From Alteromonas sp. C1M14 (GTDB taxonomy: Bacteria; Pseudomonadota; Gammaproteobacteria; Enterobacterales; Alteromonadaceae): 64,000 nucleotides of DNA. The translations under genes were made by a program, and so were the position numbers. Below, piece by piece: positions 28,504 to 38,269 of this stretch; position 1 is the first letter of the stretch, and every line of letters begins with the position of its first letter. The stretch is from the NCBI RefSeq assembly GCF_018860965.1, contig NZ_JAHKQF010000015.1, positions 124,001 through 188,000 on the forward strand. The letters are read 5' to 3'. Under the pieces are notes generated by a model. It was given only the letters and a program-made list of their open reading frames with translations. It made no database searches and had not been told where the DNA came from.

Positions 28504-29667
28504 GTGTTTCGGATCCCGGTTTCGCCTCGCAGTGATTGGCAGCAACAAGCGGCAGAGTTTGGCTTTCACTTTCACACAATGTATGGCGAACCCTATTGGG
28601 ACGAATCAGCTTACTATCAGTTTTCATTAGCCCAAATTGAAAACCACATAGAAGATCCCACCGCTCAGTTACACCAAATGTGCCTTGAGGCCGTTGACAA
28701 AATCATCAATGATGAACAATGGCTTCGCCGCTTTTGTATCCCTCAGGAGCACTGGGATATGATTTATCATTCGTGGCAAGAGCGTGCTCCAAGTTTATAC
28801 TCACGACTCGATTTGGTGTACGACGGTAAAAACCCAGTGAAGTTACTCGAAAATAACGCTGATACGCCCACCTCATTGTACGAATCTGGGTTTTGGCAAT
28901 GGCTTTGGCTAGAACAACAAGTCGATAAGCAGGTATTGCCCCGACACAGTGACCAATTTAATTCATTACAAGAGAAGCTGATCCAGCGTTTTACAGAAAT
29001 TGGTCGGCACTACAGCATTGATCAGATGCATTTTACCTGCTGTAAAGACACTGAAGAAGACCGGGGCACGGTTCAATATCTGCAAGATTGTGCCACGGCA
29101 GCAGGTTTTCAGACTGACTTTATTTTTGTCGAAGATATTGGTCTAGGCGATACCGGCGTTTTTACAGACTTACGGGACGCCCCCATTACCGATTGCTTTA
29201 AGCTCTACCCTTGGGAGTTTATGTTACGGGAATCTTTTGGTAGTGCCTTGTATGAAGCCAATACCCACTGGTTAGAACCTCCCTGGAAAGCCCTATTATC
29301 AAATAAAGCCCTTTTGCCATTACTGTGGGAGATGTTCCCCAACCATCCAAATTTGCTACCTGCCTATTTTGCAGATAGCACCACGCGCTACAACACCGGA
29401 AAATGGATAAAAAAACCCATTTTTTCCCGCGAAGGCGCCAATATATCTATGCTAGAAAACGGTGAAGAAACTCGCCTATCTGACGGTCCGTATGGTGAAG
29501 AGGGCTATATAGTTCAAGCCTTTCATCCACTGCCGGTATTTGAAAACAATCATACCCTTATTGGTAGTTGGCTTGTTGACGACATGCCTGCGGGTATTTC
29601 AGTGAGAGAAGATAACGCAGCCGTGACCCAGGATCTTTCCCGTTACCTTCCCCATATCATTGCGTAA
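28504..29667 (+). CDS. yjfC: Glutathionylspermidine synthase-family ATP-grasp enzyme (YjfC-like)
   Basis: This 387-aa cytoplasmic protein has the fold of the synthetase half of glutathionylspermidine synthase, an ATP-grasp ligase. Visible blocks are [33 protein letters not shown] and, in the C-terminal ATP-binding region, [14 protein letters not shown] with [12 protein letters not shown]. The substrate is unknown; homologues YgiC and YjfC are not shown to make glutathionylspermidine. The start is GTG with a GGGGCGG stretch upstream that overlaps the end of the previous gene. Confidence 0.9.
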   Translation: MFRIPVSPRSDWQQQAAEFGFHFHTMYGEPYWDESAYYQFSLAQIENHIEDPTAQLHQMCLEAVDKIINDEQWLRRFCIPQEHWDMIYHSWQERAPSLYSRLDLVYDGKNPVKLLENNADTPTSLYESGFWQWLWLEQQVDKQVLPRHSDQFNSLQEKLIQRFTEIGRHYSIDQMHFTCCKDTEEDRGTVQYLQDCATAAGFQTDFIFVEDIGLGDTGVFTDLRDAPITDCFKLYPWEFMLRESFGSALYEANTHWLEPPWKALLSNKALLPLLWEMFPNHPNLLPAYFADSTTRYNTGKWIKKPIFSREGANISMLENGEETRLSDGPYGEEGYIVQAFHPLPVFENNHTLIGSWLVDDMPAGISVREDNAAVTQDLSRYLPHIIA

Positions 29668-29672
29668 TCCGT

Positions 29673-30212
29673 ATGTCACAGTTTAAAAATCAAATAAAGC
29701 TACTGGCGGCAATTGCCGGCTTATTAATAATCATTGAAGTCATTAATGTGCTTACAGCAAACAGTTTAAATCAGTTTGGTGTGTTACCCCGAGCACTGCC
29801 CTACCTTCCTTATATATTTACCGCGCCCTTGCTACATGGCTCTGTTGGGCACCTAACGGCCAATTTAGTGCCACTATTGCTGTTTATGTGGCTATCACTG
29901 CAATGGGGAAATCGCACATTCTGGTTAACCACCCTTACCATTTGTATTATTGGCGGCTTAGGTGTTTGGCTATTCGGACGCTCGGCCATGCATATTGGTG
30001 CCAGTGGTATGGTTTACGGCTATTTTGGCTTTTTATTGCTGGCCGGCTTTCGAACACGCCGCGCCCCCTACATTGTCATTTCAGTGCTCGTGGCTATCCT
30101 ATACGGCGGTATGCTATTTGGTATATTACCCACCCGCGCTTTCGTGTCCTTCGAATACCACTTTTTCGGTTTTGTTGGTGGCTTAATCGCGGCATGGGCT
30201 TGGGTGAAATAA
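29673..30212 (+). CDS. Rhomboid-family intramembrane serine protease
   Basis: This 179-aa integral membrane protein has about six membrane segments. The rhomboid hallmarks are visible: GHLTANLVPLL (the HxxxN element), the catalytic serine in IGASGMVYGYFG, and a late histidine in YHFFGFVGG. Rhomboids cleave membrane proteins within the bilayer; its substrate is unknown. It starts 5 nt after the ATP-grasp gene, so it is probably co-expressed with the PspA operon. Confidence 0.85.
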   Translation: MSQFKNQIKLLAAIAGLLIIIEVINVLTANSLNQFGVLPRALPYLPYIFTAPLLHGSVGHLTANLVPLLLFMWLSLQWGNRTFWLTTLTICIIGGLGVWLFGRSAMHIGASGMVYGYFGFLLLAGFRTRRAPYIVISVLVAILYGGMLFGILPTRAFVSFEYHFFGFVGGLIAAWAWVK

Positions 30213-30257
30213 ATCCATCCCGTATACTAACCTTAATAACAGTCATATAAGAATACT

Positions 30258-30962
30258 ATGTCGACACAAAGCGAAACGAAGAAACAACAAAACCAAGGAT
30301 TTTTCGGAAATCTGGCATTCAATATTGTTATCCCCGTTGTCATTATGTCCTATAGCAGTGGCGATGAATACCTTGGTCCAGCCTGGAGCATTGTCGCCGC
30401 CCTCGCCTTTCCCGTGGCGTATGGCGTATGGGATCTCAAACAATCAGGTAAGGTTAACGGATTTTCTATATTAGGGATTGTCAGTGTCATTCTCACCGGT
30501 GGCATCAGCCTATTAAAATTACCCGCAGAATATATCGCCATCAAAGAGGCTGCCATTCCGGCGCTCATCGGGTTAGCAGTTTTGGTTACCCAATTTAGCA
30601 AAAAGCCGTTGGTAAAAATGCTTATCCTTAACGACCAAATCATCAATTGGGATAACCTGAATAAGTCGTTGGACGAAAAAGGTAAGCAAGACGAATTCAA
30701 AAAGAAGGTAGCCGTCAGTTCTTATATTGTCGCCAGCTCGTTTTTCTTATCATCGGTATTAAATTACGTGTTAGCAAAAATGATCTTAGTCAGTGAGCCG
30801 GGTACCACGGCCTATACCGAAGAGTTGGGAAGAATGACAATGCTGAGTTATCCAGTCATTGTTATACCTAGCATGATTTTATTGGCTACCGCTTTATGGT
30901 ATTTATTTTCTCAAATCGGCAAGATCACCGGTGAAGAACTCGATACCTTTTTAAATCAATAA
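30258..30962 (+). CDS. Integral membrane protein resembling the VC0807 family
   Basis: This 234-aa protein has several membrane segments, with NIVIPVVIMSYSSGDEYLGP near the start, FSILGIVSVILTGGISLLKL, and two C-terminal hydrophobic helices. The pattern resembles the uncharacterised VC0807 family, but this is a weak recognition and no function can be given. It follows the rhomboid gene by 45 nt and ends just before a bidirectional terminator. Confidence 0.75.
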   Translation: MSTQSETKKQQNQGFFGNLAFNIVIPVVIMSYSSGDEYLGPAWSIVAALAFPVAYGVWDLKQSGKVNGFSILGIVSVILTGGISLLKLPAEYIAIKEAAIPALIGLAVLVTQFSKKPLVKMLILNDQIINWDNLNKSLDEKGKQDEFKKKVAVSSYIVASSFFLSSVLNYVLAKMILVSEPGTTAYTEELGRMTMLSYPVIVIPSMILLATALWYLFSQIGKITGEELDTFLNQ

Positions 30963-30975
30963 AAAGAGATGGGAT

Positions 30976-31006
30976 AAAAAAAGGGGCCTGAAGGCCCCTT
31001 TTTTTT
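30976..31006. terminator. Bidirectional rho-independent terminator
   Basis: GGGGCC/GGCCCC with a TGAA loop has seven A's before and eight T's after it. It separates the plus-strand membrane operon from the converging phosphatase gene. Confidence 0.92.
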
Positions 31007-31013
31007 GGCGAGT

Positions 31014-32450
31014 TTAAGATTCACATCGCCACTGCGATTTAAAATCGCAGCCTTTAGCGTCCCCTTCTGCAACAGGTTCTTGCTCGAGGGCATCGCTAGC
31101 ATTTTCTTTTTGATCTAAAAACTTAAAGAAGGTGTTGGCTATATCCGTATTATCTATCTGCCCGATAAAGGCGTCATAACCGGCACCAAAAGCGAACACT
31201 TCCACATCTACCCCAGTGTGACCACTGGTTGTCCAGCCCGTGTTAGTGCGCTTATCAAGCAAGGTTTTGAGCCCCGCCGTGCGCCCCTGACTATCGGTGA
31301 TACTGGCAATGGCTGTAACCTGCGCTTTTTCCTCATCAGATAAGGAAAAACCGAACTGTTCCTCAACAAGCGCGATGGGGTCAGAATTATCAACCATTCG
31401 GTGTGCCACCATGGCTACCGACGCCTTCATGTTTTGAATATATTGCGGTTCCCACACATATTTACCGTCTGCACCTATGGATAGGCCTCCGGTGCTATGA
31501 TCCGCCGTCAGCACCACGAGGGTGTCTGGATGGGCAGCCACATATTGCTTGAGATACTTGATGGTCGCTGCTAAATCATCCATTTCTGCCATTGCCGAAG
31601 CAATGTCATTACTGTGACCTGCCCAGTCAACTTGACTGGCTTCGACCAATAAAAAGAAGCCATTGTCATTTTCCAAGTGCTTGATCGCATTCTTAGTAAG
31701 ATAAGATAGGCGATGGGGACGACTGTCATCTAATGCGGCAGGAAGGCCCACAGGCGCAAAGAGGCCAAGTACGTTAGCACCTGCTGGCAAGGTAGCCAAT
31801 TTATTGTAGGTATCCACATATTCGTAACCGCTATCAATAAATTCGCCAACGAGGTTTCTGTCGTCGCGCTCAAAGAACTCGGTGCCACCACCTAACATGA
31901 CGTCGGCCACAAACTTGCCATCGATGCGATCATCAAAAAAGCTATCCGCAAGCTCATTGTAGTTCTTTCTACTTTCATTATGGGCGACGTAACATGCCGG
32001 TGTTGCGTGGTTAATTTGTGATGTTACTGCCACCCCAGTGCGCATACCTAGTTTTTTGGCTCGTTGTAACACAGACTCTACCGGTTGCTTATTCACGTCA
32101 ACCGCAATGGCACCGTTATACGATTTCACCCCGGTCGCCAACGCCGTTGCAGCGGCAGCAGAATCAGTGACATAACCTGATACAGGCGCAGGATAGGTAG
32201 AGGCATTCCCCACTAAAATATCGTCAAAAACCACATTCTCTATATTAGGGGTTGAAGGATCATCGGCAAAATTGCGATACGCAGTCGTATAAGCGGGCCC
32301 CATGCCGTCAGAAACCACCATGATGATATTTTTAGGCTGGGTAACACTGGTTCGTTCTACCGATGCATAAGAAGCTGTTGTATTTAGTTGCGTGCACCCC
32401 TGAACGACCATGATGGCGAATAGCGAAAGCACACCGTATTTTTTTTGCAT
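31014..32450 (-). CDS. PhoA-type alkaline phosphatase, putative lipoprotein
   Basis: This 478-aa protein is a periplasmic or membrane-anchored phosphomonoesterase of the alkaline phosphatase family. The metal-binding VVSDGMG is near residues 45-51, and the nucleophile is Ser97 in VTDSAAAATALATGV. Later metal ligands are in QVDWAGHSNDI, LTADHSTGGL and SGHTGVDVEVFAFG. The N-terminus ends in VQGC, compatible with a lipobox although Gln at -2 is unusual. Two cysteines near the C-terminus could form a disulfide. It is a single-gene unit; no clear Pho box was found upstream. Confidence 0.92.
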   Translation of the reverse strand: MQKKYGVLSLFAIMVVQGCTQLNTTASYASVERTSVTQPKNIIMVVSDGMGPAYTTAYRNFADDPSTPNIENVVFDDILVGNASTYPAPVSGYVTDSAAAATALATGVKSYNGAIAVDVNKQPVESVLQRAKKLGMRTGVAVTSQINHATPACYVAHNESRKNYNELADSFFDDRIDGKFVADVMLGGGTEFFERDDRNLVGEFIDSGYEYVDTYNKLATLPAGANVLGLFAPVGLPAALDDSRPHRLSYLTKNAIKHLENDNGFFLLVEASQVDWAGHSNDIASAMAEMDDLAATIKYLKQYVAAHPDTLVVLTADHSTGGLSIGADGKYVWEPQYIQNMKASVAMVAHRMVDNSDPIALVEEQFGFSLSDEEKAQVTAIASITDSQGRTAGLKTLLDKRTNTGWTTSGHTGVDVEVFAFGAGYDAFIGQIDNTDIANTFFKFLDQKENASDALEQEPVAEGDAKGCDFKSQWRCES

Positions 32451-32917
32451 TATCTTGTCCGTGCTGAGAAAGAGCCCGTAGTGTAAAACACAACGATAAT
32501 TGCAACAAATCGATTTTCCACAGACGCCTGTAAATAAAGTTTACTTGCAAGTGTCGTTAAAAAACCTATTGGAAACGCCCATACGATGGCTGAATTAGTC
32601 CGTGCTGAATCATCACTATTTTTTTAACGAATAGGTACGCCCTCAACTTTCCGGCTGTCATTGGACAAAATGTTCATTAACACAGCCCCCCTGCTCTCTC
32701 GCTACAAGCTGGGGAGGGCCCTTCACCCCATTAATGTAACCCACCTCGTTAACTTTCATGCGCACCCACATCAATCATTCATAGTAATTATGGTGAAAAT
32801 GATAGATATATATTTCTTTTATTGGGCGACTCCCACTAGGATGATTTTGAGCGGTCGATAACGCAGTGCAGCGGAATCGCTAAATTCTATTTTAAAGAGA
32901 GATTGGGAGAGACTTGT
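32451..32917. other. Divergent intergenic region between phosphatase gene and aceA
   Basis: No convincing gene lies in these 467 bases; the small open frames do not look like proteins. The region must hold the promoters of the phosphatase gene (minus) and aceA (plus). A single CTGTCAT Pho half-site occurs at 32655-32661 without a partner. GGGAGAG just before the aceA ATG is its ribosome-binding site. Confidence 0.5.
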
Positions 32918-34513
32918 ATGTCGCAATATCAACAAGACATCGATACCATTGCAACGTTAAAAGCAGCGCAAAAAGGCGCATGGGAAGGCATTAATCCAGA
33001 ATATGCCGCACGTATGATGGCACAGAATCAATTTAAAACTGGATTAGATATTGCCAAGTACACTGCCGGCATTATGCGTCGCGACATGGCACAGTACGAT
33101 GCTGACAGCGCAAGTTATACACAGTCACTTGGTTGCTGGCACGGTTTCGTTGGCCAACAAAAAATGTTATCCATTAAGAAACACCACGGAACTACAGACA
33201 AAAGATATCTTTATCTGTCTGGTTGGATGGTAGCGGCCCTTCGTTCTGAATTTGGTCCTTTGCCTGACCAGTCTATGCACGAGAAAACGTCTGTTCCTGC
33301 GCTTATCGAAGAGTTATACACCTTTTTACGTCAAGCTGATGCCCGAGAACTCGGCGATTTGTTTAAGCAGCTGGACGCAGCAAAAGCAAATAACGGCGAC
33401 GTCGCCGCGATCCAAGATAAAATTGATAATTTTGAAACCCATGTGGTGCCAATTATCGCCGATATCGATGCCGGTTTTGGTAACGAGGAAGCGACCTATT
33501 TATTGGCAAAGAAAATGATTGAAGCCGGCGCATGCTGTATTCAAATAGAAAACCAAGTGTCTGACGCCAAACAATGTGGCCACCAAGACGGAAAAGTCAC
33601 CGTTCCCCATGAAGATTTTCTAGCGAAAATCAACGCGGTTCGTTACGCCTTCTTAGAGCTTGGGGTAGACGATGGGGTAATCGTTGCCCGCACCGACTCT
33701 TTAGGCGCTGGCTTAACCCAAAAAATCCCTGTCTCGAAAGAACCTGGTGATTTGGCATCTCAGTACAATGCATTTTTAGAAACCACGCCGGTTAATAGCA
33801 CCGATGACCTGACTGAAGGTGACATTGTTTTAAAACAAGACGGTAAACTGGTGAAACCCGTGCGTCTACCAAACGGCTTGTTCAAATTCCGCGACAATAC
33901 CGGTGTTGACCGTGTGGTACTTGATTGTATTATTTCTTTACAACGAGGCGCTGATTTACTGTGGATTGAAACAGAGAAGCCCCACGTGCAGCAAATCGCG
34001 GATATGGTGAACGCAATCCGTGAAGTGGTGCCTGATGCGAAGCTGGTCTACAACAACTCACCGTCCTTTAACTGGACCCTCAACTTCCGTCAGCAAGTGT
34101 TCGATCTTTGGCAGGAAGAAGGTAAAGATGTATCGGCATACGACCGTGATAAGCTGATGTCTGTGGATTACGATGCGTCTGAACTGGCCATCGCTGCCGA
34201 TGAAAAAATCCAGCACTTCCAACGCGATGCGTCTCGTGAAGCGGGTATTTTCCATCACCTTATTACATTACCTACGTACCACACTGCAGCATTGTCTACC
34301 GATGATCTTGCCCAGGGCTACTTCGGTGATGACGGCATGCTAGCCTACGTTCGTGGCGTTCAGCGCCGAGAACTTCGAGGTGGCTTGGCCTGTGTTAAGC
34401 ACCAAGCAATGGCAGGTTCTGATTTGGGTGATACCCATAAAGAATACTTCTCCGGTGACGCGGCGCTGAAAGCTGCCGGTGAAGACAACACCATGAATCA
34501 GTTCGACGTATAA
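32918..34513 (+). CDS. aceA: Isocitrate lyase
   Basis: Isocitrate lyase splits isocitrate to succinate and glyoxylate, the first step of the glyoxylate shunt. The 531-aa protein has HVVPIIADIDAGFGN, the catalytic cysteine loop KQCGHQDGK, VIVARTDSLGA and YNNSPSFNWT. The long inserted region gives the 531-aa form seen in Pseudomonas rather than the about 430-aa E. coli form. The ATG at 32918 is preceded by GGGAGAG; a TTG five codons upstream lies in that site. It is followed by a terminator, a LysR gene and malate synthase G. Confidence 0.96.
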   Translation: MSQYQQDIDTIATLKAAQKGAWEGINPEYAARMMAQNQFKTGLDIAKYTAGIMRRDMAQYDADSASYTQSLGCWHGFVGQQKMLSIKKHHGTTDKRYLYLSGWMVAALRSEFGPLPDQSMHEKTSVPALIEELYTFLRQADARELGDLFKQLDAAKANNGDVAAIQDKIDNFETHVVPIIADIDAGFGNEEATYLLAKKMIEAGACCIQIENQVSDAKQCGHQDGKVTVPHEDFLAKINAVRYAFLELGVDDGVIVARTDSLGAGLTQKIPVSKEPGDLASQYNAFLETTPVNSTDDLTEGDIVLKQDGKLVKPVRLPNGLFKFRDNTGVDRVVLDCIISLQRGADLLWIETEKPHVQQIADMVNAIREVVPDAKLVYNNSPSFNWTLNFRQQVFDLWQEEGKDVSAYDRDKLMSVDYDASELAIAADEKIQHFQRDASREAGIFHHLITLPTYHTAALSTDDLAQGYFGDDGMLAYVRGVQRRELRGGLACVKHQAMAGSDLGDTHKEYFSGDAALKAAGEDNTMNQFDV

Positions 34514-34535
34514 TTCTTCATTGTTACGCGATTTT

Positions 34536-34557
34536 GGCTCCTTCGGGAGCCTTTTTT
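34536..34557 (+). terminator. Rho-independent terminator after aceA
   Basis: GGCTCC/GGAGCC with the stable tetraloop TTCG is followed by six T's. Confidence 0.93.
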
Positions 34558-34694
34558 ATATTCAGCTTATTTATTAAAAGCCAAAGCCAAAAATTTATCG
34601 CTTCCTACGCTAATTTTCTAAATCCTCCCATTGAGACTAAAGTATCAGTACTTTAGGTGCCGATTCACAGCAAAATCTGCGACTATTAGTCAAT

Positions 34695-34723
34695 CTGACA
34701 TATGGACCTGCTGTCTTTATAAT
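34695..34723 (+). promoter_or_regulatory. Sigma-70 promoter of the LysR regulator gene
   Basis: CTGACA (34695-34700) and a perfect TATAAT (34718-34723) are 17 nt apart, about 40 nt upstream of the LysR ATG. Confidence 0.75.
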
Positions 34724-34761
34724 AGTAAAAGTAAATATTATTAATTTGGAGCATTTAAAAC

Positions 34762-35709
34762 ATGAATATTGCCAAAGTGGATCTCAATCTATTGGTCTAT
34801 CTCGATGTTTTGTTACGGGAAGGCAGTGTCACCCGTGCCGCAAATCAGTTGAGCATTACCCAACCGGCAATGAGCAATGGACTTAAACGCTTACGTGACT
34901 TGTTTAAAGACCCGCTTTTAGTGCGCACCAGTGAAGGCATGACGCCCACAAAACGCGCCCTCGAATTGCAACCGGTGATACGGGATGTGTTAAGTAAACT
35001 GGAAAGCTCCATTCAGCCAGAAACCGATTTTGATCCTGCCAGCAGCGCCCGAACCTTCCGCATCATGACCAGTGATTATGCGGAAAGCACCCTCTTGCTA
35101 GAATTGGTAGGACGGTTAAGCAGTGTCGCGCCGAATATCACCTTAGATTTAATTACACCCAGTGACGTTACCTTCCATGATGTAGAGCAAGGCAAGGTCG
35201 ATATGGCCATTAACCGGTTTGACGAATTACCGCTGTCTTTTCATCAAAAAGTGATCTGGTACGACAGTTTTAGCTGTGTGTTAAGCGCCAGCCATCCGCT
35301 AGCGTCAAAGTGGAACCTTGATACATATTTAAGCACGCAGCACATCTGGGTGAGTAAAACCGGATTTGGTGTGGGCGTCGGCATTGACCCTAATGAAGTG
35401 CAAAAGCTTGGTTGGGTAGATGCAGAGCTGACAAAAATTGGTAAACAACGGGCCATTCGGGTTTTCACACGGCACTATCATGCCGCATTACAAATTGCTA
35501 AAACTCAAAACTTGGTGGCCACATTGCCTAGCAAAGCCGCGCGCCTTTTCAAAGATGATCCCAATGTAATAGTAAAAGATCCGCCCTTTGACATTCCCCC
35601 TATTGCGTTAAAAATGGCATGGAGCGCACTACTTCATCACGATGCGGGGCATATCTGGCTAAGACGCTTAATTGGTGAAGTTGCCGCAGAAATGAACAGT
35701 GAACAATAG
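34762..35709 (+). CDS. LysR-family transcriptional regulator between glyoxylate genes
   Basis: This 315-aa protein is a LysR-type regulator. The winged helix-turn-helix is at about residues 6-65, with GSVTRAANQLSITQPAMSNGLKRL (split as GSVTRAANQL and SITQPAMSNGL). The effector-binding domain follows from about 93 (RTFRIMTSDYAESTLLLELV) and resembles the NahR/NodD subgroup. Its position between isocitrate lyase and malate synthase G suggests it controls the glyoxylate shunt, but this is inference from neighbourhood. Confidence 0.92.
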   Translation: MNIAKVDLNLLVYLDVLLREGSVTRAANQLSITQPAMSNGLKRLRDLFKDPLLVRTSEGMTPTKRALELQPVIRDVLSKLESSIQPETDFDPASSARTFRIMTSDYAESTLLLELVGRLSSVAPNITLDLITPSDVTFHDVEQGKVDMAINRFDELPLSFHQKVIWYDSFSCVLSASHPLASKWNLDTYLSTQHIWVSKTGFGVGVGIDPNEVQKLGWVDAELTKIGKQRAIRVFTRHYHAALQIAKTQNLVATLPSKAARLFKDDPNVIVKDPPFDIPPIALKMAWSALLHHDAGHIWLRRLIGEVAAEMNSEQ

Positions 35710-35830
35710 GCTCATTTTTCTTTCTACAACAGCGCATTCATGAAATTAATGACAATTATAGAAACCATAAATTAAAAATAATGTGCCAGACTCTCTACAC
35801 TGGACACAGATTGTCAACGCAGAGGTCAGT

Positions 35831-38002
35831 ATGAAAGGCTATATACAACATGGAAGGCTTCAGGTCGCTGAAGTTTTAGACAGTTTCATTAACACACAAG
35901 CATTGCCTGGTACGCACGTAGCGCCGGCAGCTTTTTGGCAAGCTTTCGAGGCATTACTCATCGACCTCACGCCTCAAAATAAGGCTCTGTTGGAAAAACG
36001 GGACAGCTTGCAGGCACAAATTGATCGTTATCATCAAGCTTCGAAGTCACCCACCGGTGACGAATATCTAGCCTTCCTTAAAGAAATAGGCTACCTGCAA
36101 CCTCAACCTGAAGAGGTCGTTGCCACCACCGAAAATGTAGATGCTGAAATTGCTACCATGGCAGGCCCTCAATTAGTGGTGCCCATCAACAATGCTCGGT
36201 ATGCGCTAAATGCAGCAAACGCCCGTTGGGGAAGTTTGTACGATGCCCTGTACGGTACGGATGTTATTAGCGACGACGGCGGTGCCGAAGCCGGTAAAAC
36301 CTATAATCCGGCTAGGGGGGCGAAGGTTATCGCCAAGTCAAAAGAATGGTTAGACATCATGCTGCCCCTCGCCAATGGCTTTCATTCCCAAGTCAAAGGA
36401 TATGAACTACAAGGTTCACAACTACTGGCCCGTTTATCTGACAGCCAAACCAGTCCGTTAAAATCGCCAGAGCAGTTTGTTGGTTACCAAGGTAGTGCGG
36501 CAGCACCGACGTCCTTGTTCTGTTGCCATAACGGTCTGCATTTTGAATTACAGATTGATGCCACCGATCCTATTGGCAGTAGCGATCCTGCCAGCGTTAA
36601 AGACATTGTGTTGGAAGCCGCCCTTACTACCATAATGGATTGCGAAGATTCTGTTGCCGCGGTAGACGCCGAAGACAAAACCCTGGTGTATGCCAACTGG
36701 TTAGGCTTAATGACGGGCGATCTGACGCTTACCATGGAAAAAAACGGCCGTAAAATTACCCGTGCCATGCAACAAGACAAGCAATTTATTAGTGCCGCCG
36801 ATCCAGCTCAAACCGTAACCCTATCTGGTCGTAGCCTCATGTTTGTCAGAAATGTGGGCCATTTGATGACCAATGATGCCATCTTGCTAGACGACGCCCC
36901 TGTGTATGAAGGCCTAATGGACGGGGTGATCACCGCGTTAATTGGCAAACATGACGTGCTCGGTAACGGCAAATATAAAAACTCGCAAAAGGGCAGTATT
37001 TATATCGTTAAACCCAAAATGCACGGACCTGAAGAAGTGGCGTTTACCGATACCTTATTTGCCCGTATCGAAACCATGCTCGATTTACCCACAGATACGC
37101 TTAAAATGGGTATTATGGATGAAGAGCGGCGCACCAGCATTAACCTTAAAGCTTGCATCGGTGCCGCATCTTCCCGGGTCGCTTTCATCAATACCGGGTT
37201 TCTTGATCGTACCGGCGATGAAATTCATACCTCCATGTATGCAGGCCCGTTTGCGCCAAAAGGTGATTTAAAAGCCATGGCGTGGATCCAAGCATACGAA
37301 AAAGCGAACGTGGTCACCGGTTTACAATGTGGTCTAAGCGGTCGTGCGCAGATAGGTAAAGGCATGTGGGCTATCCCCGATCAAATGGCCAATATGATGG
37401 AAGTCAAAGTCGGCCATCCTATGGCAGGGGCAAATACCGCTTGGGTACCCTCGCCCACAGCGGCCACATTGCATAGCCTGCATTACCACGATGTTGATGT
37501 CTTTGGTATTCAACGGGCCATGGGTAATACGCCCTTTGATGGCACCAAAGAAATCCTGACTATTCCACTTTTGTCAGACCCTTCAACCTTGTCTGAGACA
37601 CAAATTCAGCGTGAAGTAGACAACAATGTGCAGGGTATTCTTGGATATGTCGTGCGCTGGGTGCATCAGGGTATCGGCTGTTCAAAAGTGCCTGATATTA
37701 ATAATGTGGGATTGATGGAAGACAGAGCAACATTACGTATATCTTCTCAACATTTAGCCAACTGGCTCCTTCACGATATTATTTCCCACGACCAGGTCAT
37801 GCAGTCTCTAGAAACCATGGCGGTATTGGTCGATAAACAAAATGAAGGCGATGCCGATTATATACCCATGACGCCCAATTTAGCCGATTCTTTTGGTTTC
37901 CAAGCAGCCAAAGCATTAATTTTTGAAGGTGTAAGCCAACCTAACGGTTACACCGAGCCTCTTCTGCATCAAAAACGCAGAGAAATGAAAACCGCGGTTT
38001 AA
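35831..38002 (+). CDS. glcB: Malate synthase G
   Basis: Malate synthase condenses glyoxylate with acetyl-CoA. The 723-aa length equals that of E. coli GlcB (isoform G). Visible blocks include LEAALTTIMDCEDSVAAVDA, RSLMFVRNVGHLMTNDAIL, KMGIMDEERRTSINLKACI and MANMMEVKVGHPMAGANTAWVPS. The ATG at 35831 has AGAGGT upstream; a GTG 16 codons earlier is open but unlike the family. It completes the glyoxylate shunt with aceA. Confidence 0.96.
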   Translation: MKGYIQHGRLQVAEVLDSFINTQALPGTHVAPAAFWQAFEALLIDLTPQNKALLEKRDSLQAQIDRYHQASKSPTGDEYLAFLKEIGYLQPQPEEVVATTENVDAEIATMAGPQLVVPINNARYALNAANARWGSLYDALYGTDVISDDGGAEAGKTYNPARGAKVIAKSKEWLDIMLPLANGFHSQVKGYELQGSQLLARLSDSQTSPLKSPEQFVGYQGSAAAPTSLFCCHNGLHFELQIDATDPIGSSDPASVKDIVLEAALTTIMDCEDSVAAVDAEDKTLVYANWLGLMTGDLTLTMEKNGRKITRAMQQDKQFISAADPAQTVTLSGRSLMFVRNVGHLMTNDAILLDDAPVYEGLMDGVITALIGKHDVLGNGKYKNSQKGSIYIVKPKMHGPEEVAFTDTLFARIETMLDLPTDTLKMGIMDEERRTSINLKACIGAASSRVAFINTGFLDRTGDEIHTSMYAGPFAPKGDLKAMAWIQAYEKANVVTGLQCGLSGRAQIGKGMWAIPDQMANMMEVKVGHPMAGANTAWVPSPTAATLHSLHYHDVDVFGIQRAMGNTPFDGTKEILTIPLLSDPSTLSETQIQREVDNNVQGILGYVVRWVHQGIGCSKVPDINNVGLMEDRATLRISSQHLANWLLHDIISHDQVMQSLETMAVLVDKQNEGDADYIPMTPNLADSFGFQAAKALIFEGVSQPNGYTEPLLHQKRREMKTAV

Positions 38003-38009
38003 GCTGTCG

Positions 38010-38039
38010 TAAAGCCACATATTGTGGCTTTATTTTTTT
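38010..38039 (+). terminator. Rho-independent terminator after glcB
   Basis: TAAAGCCACA/TGTGGCTTTA is a 10-bp stem with a 3-nt loop followed by seven T's. Confidence 0.9.
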
Positions 38040-38269
38040 ATACCTTTAGTTAAAAAAACAGTCCTAAACACTGGCTCCTAGCCCTTTCCCCCTATCTGAT
38101 GCGTGTGTATGCTTCTAATAGTGGCACGTTGTCACGAGAATGAACTATAGTTTGAACAGGACACAATGCCGAATGACCGCTCTAGTGAGTACGACGGCAA
38201 CATCAGCAAACTGTTCTTCATTCACGTATGCGGCAAATTTAGCATAGTTGGAAAGTACAGAGTTGTAAT

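Noticed and set aside
32655-32661. CTGTCAT as a Pho box for the phosphatase gene
   Set aside because: It is a single half-site without the second 7-bp repeat at 11-bp spacing, and it is oriented towards aceA rather than the phosphatase gene.
32661-32861. 66-codon ORF between the phosphatase gene and aceA
   Set aside because: There is no ribosome-binding site, composition is unlike the surrounding proteins, and it lies in an expected promoter region.
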